DNA of 64,000 nt from UBA8389 sp035719105. GTDB lineage: Bacteria; Bacteroidota; Bacteroidia; Bacteroidales; UBA1402. The stretch lies in contig DASTGN010000004.1 in assembly GCA_035719105.1 (NCBI GenBank), positions 434,001-498,000 on the forward strand. The letters are read 5' to 3'. Of this stretch, positions 1-7,965 are shown one piece after another (the first letter of the stretch is position 1; each line of letters opens with the position of its first letter). The notes below the pieces were generated by a model. The model was given only the letters and a program-made list of their open reading frames with translations. It ran no database searches and was not told the DNA's origin. Position numbers and translations under genes: made by a program.

Positions 1-1
1 A

Positions 2-892
2 CTTACATTTCACGGTTTGAATCAGGGTGTAGACTTTTCTGGTGGTCGTAACTTCATTGTTCGTTTTGACCAACCGATTAAAACTGGCGAAATTGGCAAT
101 TCATTACAAGGGGTCTTTAAGGATGCATCTGTATCCGTCATCACTATTGGTAATAATAAAAACCAAGTTCGTATAACTACGAACTACAAAATTGCCGACG
201 AAAGTCAGACCATTGATAGTGAGATTGAATCCATGTTGTATCAAGGTTTAAAACCTTATCTGAAAGAGAATGTTTCACGCGAGGAATTTGTAAGTAATAA
301 CATTGTCAATTCACAAAAGGTTGGACCGACGGTTGCAGATGATGTGAAAACGTCTGCACTTTGGGCTGTATTCTTTGCAATTATTGTAATGGGCATTTAT
401 ATTTTGGTTCGTTTCAACAATATTGCCTTCAGTGTAGGAACCATTGCTGCTTTATTCCATGATGTACTGCTGATTGTCGGTTGTTACTCCTTATTCTACA
501 GTTTCGTGCCTTTCTCGCTCGAAATCGACCAGAACTTTATCGCTGCGATTCTGACCATCATCGGGTACTCCGTAAACGATACGGTTGTAATTTTCGACCG
601 TGTACGTGAAAATCTTGCCTTGTATCCAAAACGTAACAAAAAACGAGTGTTGAACGAAGCATTGAACCAGACTTTGCTGCGTACGTACAGTACGTCATTA
701 ACCGTGTTCATTACTTTGTTGATTCTGTTCTTGTTTGGTGGTGACACCATTCGTGGATTTGCTTTTGCTATGTTGGTAGGTACAATCACCGGTGTTTATT
801 CCACCTTGTACATTGCAACTCCAATTGCTTATGAGGTTCAAAAACGTCAGTTGAAAATAACGAATGACGATTACGACGACGGTATCAAATAA
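2..892 (+). CDS. secDF: Protein translocase SecDF, C-terminal (SecF) part, 5' partial
   Basis: The reading frame is open from the window edge, so this is the end of a longer gene; the first methionine at base 17 is internal. The visible 297 residues are SecF-like: the early NQGVDFSGGRNF stretch is the periplasmic start of SecF, followed by several hydrophobic segments including the conserved region around TIIGYSVNDTVVIFDRVRE. SecD and SecF use the proton-motive force to pull proteins out of the SecYEG channel. Bacteroidota usually encode SecD and SecF as one fused chain; that the missing upstream part is SecD is inferred from this habit and from the absence of a start codon. A terminator follows at once. 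Confidence 0.93.
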   Translation, partial: LTFHGLNQGVDFSGGRNFIVRFDQPIKTGEIGNSLQGVFKDASVSVITIGNNKNQVRITTNYKIADESQTIDSEIESMLYQGLKPYLKENVSREEFVSNNIVNSQKVGPTVADDVKTSALWAVFFAIIVMGIYILVRFNNIAFSVGTIAALFHDVLLIVGCYSLFYSFVPFSLEIDQNFIAAILTIIGYSVNDTVVIFDRVRENLALYPKRNKKRVLNEALNQTLLRTYSTSLTVFITLLILFLFGGDTIRGFAFAMLVGTITGVYSTLYIATPIAYEVQKRQLKITNDDYDDGIK

Positions 893-905
893 GGATTTAT
901 CCTAT

Positions 906-952
906 AAAGAAATGAGGTTGTATCAAATTTAGATGCAACCTCATTTCTTTTG
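906..952. terminator. Bidirectional intrinsic terminator between secDF and the response regulator
   Basis: A perfect 15-bp stem (906-920 with 936-950) can be extended by four more pairs, and the T-rich and A-rich flanks allow it to work on both strands. It separates the convergent secDF and response-regulator genes. Confidence 0.85.
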
Positions 953-965
953 TAGGGTATTGGTA

Positions 966-1652
966 TCAATTTAATTTTTCATTATAAACCAATAGTCTAT
1001 AACCTACCCTTTTGAGTGATGCAAAATATATCCTGGGGTCATTCTTAAACTGATTCCGAAGTTTGACTATGACACTATCTAAGTTGCGTGAAGTAAAATA
1101 GTTTGCCTCCCCCCAATATTTGTTAAGCAATTCGTTTTTTGTTACCACCTGGCCAATACAGGCACTCAATTCGTCTAAAACAGCACCCTGTAGCTGACCT
1201 AACATGACGCTTTTTCCCTGATGCGACAATACCAATGACGTTGGATTATAAAGGTATTCGCCAATTTGACGTTCCTGCCCTGAACCAGTATTGAAATCAC
1301 TCAGGGCACGTTTAATTCTTAGAATTAGCTCCTCTTGATCGACCGGTTTTTTCATATAATCCGCACCTCCCAGTTCGAAACCCCTCTTTACATCTGAAAT
1401 GCTCGTATGAGATGTTAAAAAGATAATTGGGGGGCATGAATGTGTTCGGATAACTTCTTTGGCCCAGTCAAATCCATTACCGTCGGGTAATGACAAATCA
1501 AGTAAAATCAAATCGAACGGTTTTTCTTCAAACTTTTTTTTTGCCGACTCGATGTTAATGGCAATGGTAACTTCAAAGTTCTCTAATCTCAGCAGTTCAC
1601 AAAGTATTGATCGAATAAAAGCATCATCTTCGACAAATAGTATGTGTCTCAT
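966..1652 (-). CDS. OmpR/PhoB-type response regulator (orphan)
   Basis: A 228-residue two-domain response regulator. The N-terminal receiver has the acidic pair E8-D9-D10, the phospho-acceptor D52 in LLDLSLPDG, the conserved T80 and K102 (MKKP). The C-terminal 100 residues form a winged-helix DNA-binding domain ending in the usual RVGYRLL strand. I start it at the methionine of MRHILFVEDD; an in-frame start 12 residues upstream (1688) adds residues with no match to the fold. No histidine kinase lies beside it, so its partner must be elsewhere; the only kinase in the window (39867-41027) is far away and I see no reason to pair them. Target genes are unknown. Confidence 0.88.
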   Translation of the reverse strand: MRHILFVEDDAFIRSILCELLRLENFEVTIAINIESAKKKFEEKPFDLILLDLSLPDGNGFDWAKEVIRTHSCPPIIFLTSHTSISDVKRGFELGGADYMKKPVDQEELILRIKRALSDFNTGSGQERQIGEYLYNPTSLVLSHQGKSVMLGQLQGAVLDELSACIGQVVTKNELLNKYWGEANYFTSRNLDSVIVKLRNQFKNDPRIYFASLKRVGYRLLVYNEKLN

Positions 1653-1941
1653 AGGTTTTAATTTAATAGTCGATACAATGTTAAGCAAAAAAGTAAAATA
1701 TCAAAAATGAAACAATTATATAACTTCAAAAGAAGTGATAATGAGCGATTATTTGAATGCTCAATAAATCAGAGTACGTATATTTGTGAAGTAAAAATGA
1801 TAAGCTGAAATCTCGAAAGTCTTTGTGAAAAGATTCTTTCAGCAAAGGAATAATAACAATTTGTGCGAACTTAAACTGTAAAGTAAAACATGGATATGCT
1901 GAAGGCAAACACATTTCTCATGTTTAATTAAGATTGCAAAT
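1653..1941. other. Intergenic region of about 290 bp, no gene; possible small-RNA region
   Basis: No convincing protein gene lies here. It holds a plus-strand TATATTTG at 1779-1786 with TTTG at 1752-1755 (23-bp spacer, longer than usual) and an imperfect hairpin (GCTGAAA 1804-1810 with TTTCAGC 1837-1843, inner stem TCTTT/AAAGA). It should also contain the minus-strand promoter of the response regulator, but I could not find an exact TAnnTTTG match for it. Confidence 0.4.
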
Positions 1942-1967
1942 GGGGAAGCAACGTCGGTTGTTTCCCC
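1942..1967. terminator. Hairpin terminator after argH
   Basis: GGGGAAGCAAC pairs with GTTGTTTCCCC (one G-T pair) around a four-base loop, 12 bases beyond the argH stop. On the minus strand it is followed by an A/T-rich tract; on the plus strand it is followed by TTCCTTTTGG, so it could stop transcripts from either side. Confidence 0.7.
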
Positions 1968-1978
1968 TTCCTTTTGGC

Positions 1979-3313
1979 TTAATTTTCAAACAACAATTTT
2001 TCTGCCTGTTTGGCTTTATCAAAATTAAATTGTTCGGCAATTTGAGCAAAGTGTTTTTCAATTTGGTCGTTACAAAGGTTACCAATGCTTCCTTCATGGG
2101 TGTGGTTTACTGTCATAACAGGATTGAATTGATTGGCTTCGATTTCCAAACCAACTTGCTTATAAGCATCTCTAAACGGTGTCCCTTCAGTTGTACGACG
2201 GTTTACCTCCTCAACACTGAACAAATGGATGTACTTTTTGTCATCTAAGATATGTTCGTTTACTTTGACATTTGCCATCATGTTTGTGGTCATACGAAGG
2301 CAATCCAGCAATTCCCCGAAGCTGGGTAGAAAGACCTCTTTAATGATTTGTAGATCGCGAAAATAGCCAGAAGGTAGGTTGTTTGTAATGGATGAAATCA
2401 ATTGTGGCAAATTTTGTATTTTATTGCATTTGGCACGTGTTAGTTCGAAAACATCTGGATTTTTTTTGTGCGGCATGATGCTTGAACCAGTTGTGAATTC
2501 GACCGGAAGCTTAATGAAATTAAAGTTTTGGCTGGTAAAGAGGCAAGCATCGAAAGCCAATTTGGATACGGTTCCAGCAATAGAAGCCAATGAAAATGCA
2601 ACGGTGCGTTCCATCTTACCACGACCCATTTGAGCGTAAACAACATTGTAATTCAAACCATCAAAACCCAGTAAATCGGTTGTTAATTGGCGGTTTAATG
2701 GGAATGAAGAACCATAACCTGCAGCGGAGCCTAGTGGATTTCGATTGCAAACCTTATAAGCGGATAAAAGTACCTGCAGGTCGTCGGCCAAGGATTCTGC
2801 ATATGCACCGAACCACAATCCAAAGGAAGAAGGCATGGCTACCTGTAGATGTGTATATCCAGGTAAAAGGACCTCTTTATAGCGGTTGCTCTGTGCTATC
2901 AAAACATCAAACAAATCCTTGACAGACTCAAAGATTTCCATAATGGCTGCTCGAGTGAACAATTTCAAGTCCAACAACACTTGATCATTGCGAGAGCGTC
3001 CGCTGTGGATTTTTTTTCCTAAATCTCCTAAGGAGCGGGTTAGCATGAGTTCAATTTGTGAATGAACGTCCTCAACGCCCGATTCAATTTCAAACTGATT
3101 TGCTTCGATGATTTGATAAATGCGTTTTAGCTCGGTCAACAAAACAGGTAATTCTTTAGAATCGATCAGTCCAATGCTTTCCAGCATGGTAATGTGTGCC
3201 ATGGATCCAAGGACGTCGTATTTGGCAAGATATAAATCCATTTCTGGATCTTTTCCGACTGTAAACCGCTCAATTGCTTTGTCAACGGTGGTGCTTTTTT
3301 CCCATAGCTTCAT
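1979..3313 (-). CDS. argH: Argininosuccinate lyase
   Basis: A 444-residue fumarase/aspartase-superfamily enzyme that splits argininosuccinate into arginine and fumarate, the last step of arginine synthesis. The superfamily signature GSSIMPHKKNPD lies near residue 277 and carries the catalytic serine loop; KIHSGRSRNDQ near residue 105 is typical of ArgH rather than of fumarase or PurB. Length fits the family. It is first-position distal in a minus-strand run with pyrE and an SRPBCC protein (30-bp gap upstream) and not with other arginine genes, and a hairpin terminator follows it. Confidence 0.95.
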   Translation of the reverse strand: MKLWEKSTTVDKAIERFTVGKDPEMDLYLAKYDVLGSMAHITMLESIGLIDSKELPVLLTELKRIYQIIEANQFEIESGVEDVHSQIELMLTRSLGDLGKKIHSGRSRNDQVLLDLKLFTRAAIMEIFESVKDLFDVLIAQSNRYKEVLLPGYTHLQVAMPSSFGLWFGAYAESLADDLQVLLSAYKVCNRNPLGSAAGYGSSFPLNRQLTTDLLGFDGLNYNVVYAQMGRGKMERTVAFSLASIAGTVSKLAFDACLFTSQNFNFIKLPVEFTTGSSIMPHKKNPDVFELTRAKCNKIQNLPQLISSITNNLPSGYFRDLQIIKEVFLPSFGELLDCLRMTTNMMANVKVNEHILDDKKYIHLFSVEEVNRRTTEGTPFRDAYKQVGLEIEANQFNPVMTVNHTHEGSIGNLCNDQIEKHFAQIAEQFNFDKAKQAEKLLFEN

Positions 3314-3343
3314 ATTGGAGAATGCGTTAAGTTGGTGAACGGA

Positions 3344-3751
3344 TTAATAAGGAATTTTGGATAGCATTTCTGCAACTGAATTGATCCCTGTCTCTAATTT
3401 GCTTGAAATCATTGCTTTCAAAAATATTGGTATATCAGCACGAAATGTTAGCTTGAGCCTGGTATCATTTGGTGCAACTTCTTGAAGTTGAATCCAACCT
3501 AAAAACTCGATAGGCGATTTGACGGATTCCATTTTTATGGTCTTGAACGGTTCACGTTCTGCTATCCGTATTCCAACAGTGCCAACTGGATCGACTTTGA
3601 ATTGACAAGAGTCGGTATCGAATGTGAAATCACGAACTTTACCTTCCAGTAAAGATTTCACACTTTCCAAATTGTTTAGGTCTGAAAGTTTTGTATAAAT
3701 ACGTTCAGCAGAATAAGGAATTTGCTGAACTTCACTTGAATATTCTGTCAT
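3344..3751 (-). CDS. SRPBCC-fold protein of unknown role
   Basis: A 135-residue protein with the pattern of the START/polyketide-cyclase-like SRPBCC fold: an N-terminal strand and helix pair (SAERIYTKLSDLNNLESV), a run of beta strands, and a long C-terminal helix (SKLETGINSVAEMLSKIPY). Proteins of this fold bind hydrophobic ligands, but nothing in the sequence shows which. It sits 7 bp after pyrE and 30 bp before argH, so it is co-transcribed with them. This trio context is all the sequence gives for function. Confidence 0.75.
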   Translation of the reverse strand: MTEYSSEVQQIPYSAERIYTKLSDLNNLESVKSLLEGKVRDFTFDTDSCQFKVDPVGTVGIRIAEREPFKTIKMESVKSPIEFLGWIQLQEVAPNDTRLKLTFRADIPIFLKAMISSKLETGINSVAEMLSKIPY

Positions 3752-3758
3752 GTCGGAA

Positions 3759-4394
3759 TTATTTGGGTTGCCAGTTGGATGGCGAAAGACGCCATTCCTG
3801 AAGCGTGTGCAACTCAGACTCGTGAATAAAGTTTGTTGCTAAAGCTGTTTCAAGAACAGCATCGTAATTACTAAGCGTCGTCAATTCTACTTTTGCTTTA
3901 CGGAAGGCTTCTTCGGCTTCAGGGAAACCGTATGTGAAAATGGCCAACATGCCGATTACTTCACTTCCGTCTGCACGGATGGCCTCAACTGCTTTAAGAC
4001 TGCTGCTACCTGTTGAAATCAAGTCTTCGATGACCACAACTTTCATTCTTGGTTTCAAGTCCCCTTCAATCAGATTTTCCAATCCATGATCTTTGGGTGA
4101 GGAGCGAACATAAACGAAAGGCAAGCCTAATTCTTCTGCGACCATGGCACCTTGCGCAATGGCGCCCGTTGCAACACCGGCGATGGCGTCCACCCGGTCG
4201 TATTTTTCACGAATGATTCTTGCAAGTTCTATTTTAATGAAGTTGCGAAGGTCCGGATAGGACAACGTTTTTCTATTATCGCAATATATAGGAGATTTCC
4301 AACCGGAAGCCCAAGTGAATGGATTGGATGGTTGAAGTTTGACAGCCTTGATTTTCAATAATTTGGAAGCGACGATTCGATCTAGTTTTTTCAT
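3759..4394 (-). CDS. pyrE: Orotate phosphoribosyltransferase
   Basis: A 211-residue type I phosphoribosyltransferase that joins orotate to PRPP to make OMP in pyrimidine synthesis. The PRPP-binding motif VVVIEDLISTGSSSLKA is intact, and FTWASGWKSPIYCDNRK near the N-terminus is the PyrE-specific substrate region. It is the first gene of the minus-strand run pyrE-SRPBCC-argH. A minus-strand TACTTTTG (-7 element) lies at 4442-4449, about 50 bp before the start, without a clear -33 box. Confidence 0.95.
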   Translation of the reverse strand: MKKLDRIVASKLLKIKAVKLQPSNPFTWASGWKSPIYCDNRKTLSYPDLRNFIKIELARIIREKYDRVDAIAGVATGAIAQGAMVAEELGLPFVYVRSSPKDHGLENLIEGDLKPRMKVVVIEDLISTGSSSLKAVEAIRADGSEVIGMLAIFTYGFPEAEEAFRKAKVELTTLSNYDAVLETALATNFIHESELHTLQEWRLSPSNWQPK

Positions 4395-4441
4395 CTTGGT
4401 ATACGGTATATGATTGGTACTGTATTAGCTACTATTTTTTG

Positions 4442-4449
4442 CAAAAGTA
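4442..4449 (-). promoter_or_regulatory. Probable -7 element of the pyrE operon
   Basis: The minus strand reads TACTTTTG, an exact match to the Bacteroidota -7 consensus TAnnTTTG. No TTTG is found at the expected 19-21 bp upstream, so the call rests on the -7 box and position only. Confidence 0.5.
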
Positions 4450-4505
4450 ATCAATCCAAAAGAAAGAAGACTTGTAAAAAACAGTAAATTTCAAGTGTTT
4501 GTTGG

Positions 4506-5771
4506 TCAAAACAGGTAATTCAAATTGATGTAGGTTCCCATTTTTGATCCATCACTTTCATTCAGCGGTTTACCCATTTCGACAGAAATGATGAAATTCT
4601 GATTCATGGCAATTTTAAATCCACCACCCAAAGATGAGTGGAAACTGTCCTTCGTATCCAAATTGAAGTAAGTATCTTTTTCAATTTGGTTCAGCCGGTA
4701 TAAATCCCAATTGATTGGATCTAAGATGTAGCCGGTATCAAAAAAACCATTGATTCCAAAGTAAAAATTTTGATTTATAAACCTGAAATTCAACACTTTC
4801 CATCTTAGTTCAATGTTGCCTAAAGCAAAAGCATCTCCAACTACCCGATTCCGCATGATGCCGCGCAAACTGTTGGCACCACCCAATGCGGTGGGACTAG
4901 TTCTGTTGGCAAAAGGAGTCATTAATACTGTTCGACGGTAAAAAGGAAGATCGTTATTTCCTATCTTGCCCTGTATGCCAAGCCTTACAGCCAAGTTCAA
5001 CTTGTCCTTGATCAAACTTTGGTACTGTTTGTGTATCAGCGAATAACGTGCATAGGGGGTCTCGTTGATGAAAATGGGTGCAACTTCTATCAACGCTTCA
5101 GTGCTGAACCCTTTATCCGGATTGTTCAGGGCGTTGCGAGTATCGTATAAAAGCCCGGCTTTAAAGGCATTTACCATACCCCCATTTGCTTCCTTAGCGT
5201 TCAGAATGCCCCATTGCGCATATTTTTCATAAAGGCTTTCGCCAGGTGAATGTGCGAAGTCTACAGAGGCATTTTTATAGTTGACAAAATTATAACTGGC
5301 TTCCCAATATAGGTGGTCAATAGCCAGCGGACCCTTCAAATCGATTAAAAGCCTTAATTGCTGTTGCGACATCTTGTAAAATGCACGATTGGTTGTGTCC
5401 AAGGTGTACGAATAATGACTTTGATAACCGTTGTAACCAAAAAAGTCAAGCATGTCTTCCGTAATGTAACTTAAGTCGACAAAAGTGCGTATCCCCTTGA
5501 GCAGCTGATCGGAGTCAAAATAAAATCGCATGACGGTACTTCCTTTCGTGAATTTAGAAAGCTCCAGGTAATATGATTGATTGTATTTTGGATAAAGCGT
5601 CCCATTGCCATAATTGAATAAGTTAAGGATGGCACCATATTGGAAGCCTTCGTCTGTATTATAGGATACGGCAGGTAGCACTCCTAAATTAAATCCTTTT
5701 TTAGCAGATTCCTGTGCCTGTGAAAAGCTGCAAATGAGCACGATCAAAGCCAAGAGAGTGTTCCTTTTCAT
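4506..5771 (-). CDS. BamA/TamA-type outer-membrane barrel protein without POTRA domains
   Basis: A 421-residue protein with a signal peptide (MKRNTLLALIVLICSFSQAQ) and then only beta-barrel-like sequence: alternating aromatic strands and a terminal strand ending in NLNYLF, as outer-membrane barrels do. GGANSLRGIMRNRVVG near residue 295 resembles the conserved (V)RGF/Y segment of Omp85-family barrels. There is no room for POTRA domains, so it is unlikely to be an assembly factor like BamA; such short Omp85-like proteins are common in this phylum and mostly unstudied. It stands alone between pyrE and comF. Confidence 0.78.
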   Translation of the reverse strand: MKRNTLLALIVLICSFSQAQESAKKGFNLGVLPAVSYNTDEGFQYGAILNLFNYGNGTLYPKYNQSYYLELSKFTKGSTVMRFYFDSDQLLKGIRTFVDLSYITEDMLDFFGYNGYQSHYSYTLDTTNRAFYKMSQQQLRLLIDLKGPLAIDHLYWEASYNFVNYKNASVDFAHSPGESLYEKYAQWGILNAKEANGGMVNAFKAGLLYDTRNALNNPDKGFSTEALIEVAPIFINETPYARYSLIHKQYQSLIKDKLNLAVRLGIQGKIGNNDLPFYRRTVLMTPFANRTSPTALGGANSLRGIMRNRVVGDAFALGNIELRWKVLNFRFINQNFYFGINGFFDTGYILDPINWDLYRLNQIEKDTYFNLDTKDSFHSSLGGGFKIAMNQNFIISVEMGKPLNESDGSKMGTYINLNYLF

Positions 5772-5863
5772 GGTTTTTTGAATTTATTGAACAAATCGAA
5801 TGGAATCTAAAAATACGAGGATTCCATGAATTCTCCAAATGCAAACGTTTTTTGCACAAGGGT

Positions 5864-6586
5864 TTAAGCCAAAGCGAGAGCAAAAAATGAAATTCGAATG
5901 TTTGGAATTTGTCGAAGTACTTGAGCGCAGGCTTCCATGGTGGAGCCACTTGTAAGTACATCGTCTATCAAAAGAAGGTGTTTTCCGCTATGATCAGTTG
6001 CATTTTTCAACTCGAAAAGTCCTTGTGCGTTTTCCCAACGGCTCCATAAATTTCTGGTTGTTTGGGAGGCGTTGTGAGTGGTCCTGCCCAAAATTTCTGT
6101 ATTTATAGAAATACCGGTAATGTCTCTGATGCCTTTTGCTATCCATTCACTCTGATTGTAACCGCGTTTTTTCTGTTTCTTTTTGTGAAGGGGCACTGGG
6201 ACAAGGCTGTCAATATCCTTGAAAAAACCTTGTTCGTTTAATCGTCCTGCTGAAACTTTGGACAAACAACTTCCAAGTTCTTTTTCTCCCTTATATTTCA
6301 GTAGTTCCATTGCTTTTTGAATCTTGGAATCTTTGACATAACGGAAACCAGAGACGGCGCGTTCAAATTCGACTTTGCCTAAAAACAGATCGGCCGATTT
6401 ATTTTCACGAAAAGAGGCTTCATGCAAGGCCGGTAATTCGTACAGGCAGTTCAAACAGACGATATGTTCTCCTTGGATTAACGGCCTTTCACAAAGCAAA
6501 CAAAGATTGGGCCAAGCCATATCTGCCAGACCTGCAATAACTTCACTTAAAGCGCTTGCAATTGGGATGCGACGGTCATTCTTCAT
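5864..6586 (-). CDS. ComF family phosphoribosyltransferase-like protein
   Basis: A 240-residue ComF/GntX-type protein. Near the N-terminus two CxxC pairs (CLLCERP and CLNCLYE) form a probable zinc site; the C-terminal half is a phosphoribosyltransferase fold with the PRPP-loop sequence LLLIDDVLTSGSTMEAC. KKKQKKRGYNQSEWIAKGI is the typical ComF linker. Family members in Bacillus and Haemophilus are needed for DNA uptake, but in other bacteria the role is unclear. It overlaps recX by 11 bp and ends the minus-strand operon prmC-recX-comF. Confidence 0.88.
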   Translation of the reverse strand: MKNDRRIPIASALSEVIAGLADMAWPNLCLLCERPLIQGEHIVCLNCLYELPALHEASFRENKSADLFLGKVEFERAVSGFRYVKDSKIQKAMELLKYKGEKELGSCLSKVSAGRLNEQGFFKDIDSLVPVPLHKKKQKKRGYNQSEWIAKGIRDITGISINTEILGRTTHNASQTTRNLWSRWENAQGLFELKNATDHSGKHLLLIDDVLTSGSTMEACAQVLRQIPNIRISFFALALA

Positions 6587-7046
6587 CGTCCATTCCCATT
6601 TCTTTCAGGCAGGAACCTGTCAAATCCAGCTCAAAACCTCTGCCGGCAGCAAAACGAAGAAGCTTGCCCCGAAGTTCGTAGGGCGAATTGGCTTTGATGG
6701 AAGGCTTCTTTATTCGAAGCAGGCTAATTAGCATCTCTCGATAGTCATCATCCGAAATTTCTGCTAAACCTTCGTCTGCCAATGTTGATGAAATTCCTTT
6801 TTGACGAAGTGCGTATCGAATTTTAATTCGACCCCATTTGCTGAATCGGAATTTATCTTTTACAAACGCTTTGACATACCGGTTTTCATTCAAATAACCT
6901 TCGTCCTTGAGGCGTTTGATCAATTTTTCAAGATCGTCCGGGGTCAAATCGAATCGTTTTACTTTTTCGATGACTTCAGAGGTACAATGTTCTGATAGTG
7001 AACAATAACCTGCGGCTGCGGAAAGGGCTTCAGAGTAATTGTTCAT
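6576..7046 (-). CDS. recX: Regulatory protein RecX
   Basis: A 156-residue, mostly helical protein with the three-helix repeats of RecX; FSKWGRIKIRYALRQKGI is the family's conserved core. RecX binds RecA filaments and limits recombination and the SOS response. recA is not next to it here: it lies one base after prmC and overlaps comF, so its expression follows these two. Confidence 0.9.
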   Translation of the reverse strand: MNNYSEALSAAAGYCSLSEHCTSEVIEKVKRFDLTPDDLEKLIKRLKDEGYLNENRYVKAFVKDKFRFSKWGRIKIRYALRQKGISSTLADEGLAEISDDDYREMLISLLRIKKPSIKANSPYELRGKLLRFAAGRGFELDLTGSCLKEMGMDDEE

Positions 7047-7047
7047 T

Positions 7048-7899
7048 TTAAAGTATGGCTCGAATCATTCGATCTTTCCCCGAGATGTCCTGAATGAGCT
7101 TTGCCTCACGAAAAGAGAAGGATTTAACTATTTCGAGGGTCTCTTGACCCAAGTCACTGTTGATTTCATAATATAGCATTCCCCCAGGTTTAAGCATTTG
7201 AACAGCTAGTTGAGAGATGATTCTGTAAAAAAGCATGGAATCTGAATTCTCAACAAAAAGTGCAACGTGAGGTTCATGCTCTAATACATTGACATCCATT
7301 TCGTTAGCCTCACTTGACCTTACATATGGAGGATTGCTGACCAGTATATCCAAAGATGACTTTTGGGATTCCACCGGAACAAAATTTAAAATGTCAATTC
7401 TGTCAAAATGTACTTTTACGTTATTGATGACCGCATTTTCAGCTGCAATCTTCAATGCCTCTTCGGAGATGTCCCATGCAGAAACGCTGGAATAGGGCAG
7501 GGTTTTGGCAAGAGAAACTGCAATACAACCGCTTCCGGTGCCAATGTCCAAAAGATGCAAATTCTTTTTTTTATCCTTCCAATCAGACGAAATCAAATCT
7601 ACCAATTCTTCCGTTTCTGGTCTTGGAATAAGAACTCCGGGCCCAACTTGAAAGCTTAAACCAAAAAATTCGGTTTCACCAAGAATGTATTGTATGGGTT
7701 CCTTATTGGCCAGTCGGTCGACCGCGGAAATGAGTTTTTCAAATGTATCCGCTGGAAAATTCTTATCTTTGTCACTGTATATCTGTACAGTGCTCATATT
7801 AGCCAATTTACGCAGCAATAGACGTGATAAAGCCCCGATTTCCGCAGAAGGGTAAATGGGATCCAATGTTTGATGAAGGTAGGTTAAATAGCGTTGCAT
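7048..7899 (-). CDS. prmC: Release-factor glutamine methyltransferase
   Basis: A 283-residue class I methyltransferase that methylates the glutamine of the GGQ motif of release factors RF1 and RF2. The SAM-binding motif LLDIGTGSGCIAVSLA and the catalytic VSNPPYV are both present, and VLIPRPETEEL is the PrmC-specific segment. I choose the methionine at 7899 (MQRYLTYLHQ); the longer frame opening at 7947 would begin upstream of the predicted promoter (TAGCTTTG at 7917-7924). It leads the prmC-recX-comF operon and is divergent from ribD. Confidence 0.93.
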   Translation of the reverse strand: MQRYLTYLHQTLDPIYPSAEIGALSRLLLRKLANMSTVQIYSDKDKNFPADTFEKLISAVDRLANKEPIQYILGETEFFGLSFQVGPGVLIPRPETEELVDLISSDWKDKKKNLHLLDIGTGSGCIAVSLAKTLPYSSVSAWDISEEALKIAAENAVINNVKVHFDRIDILNFVPVESQKSSLDILVSNPPYVRSSEANEMDVNVLEHEPHVALFVENSDSMLFYRIISQLAVQMLKPGGMLYYEINSDLGQETLEIVKSFSFREAKLIQDISGKDRMIRAIL

Positions 7900-7916
7900 G
7901 GTTAACAATTTGTTTA

Positions 7917-7947
7917 CAAAGCTACGGCTTTTTATCAGAAAAAACAA
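7917..7947 (-). promoter_or_regulatory. Promoter of prmC-recX-comF
   Basis: On the minus strand TTG (7947-7945) is followed after 20 bp by TAGCTTTG (7924-7917), matching the Bacteroidota consensus. The start of transcription would fall about 12 bp before the prmC ATG at 7899. Confidence 0.6.
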
Positions 7948-7965
7948 TTCAAAAAATAAAAAACA

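Noticed and set aside
1726..1914. 62-codon minus-strand frame in the intergenic region before the response regulator
   Set aside because: No promoter or conserved feature; the codon pattern is A/T-rich and random-looking.
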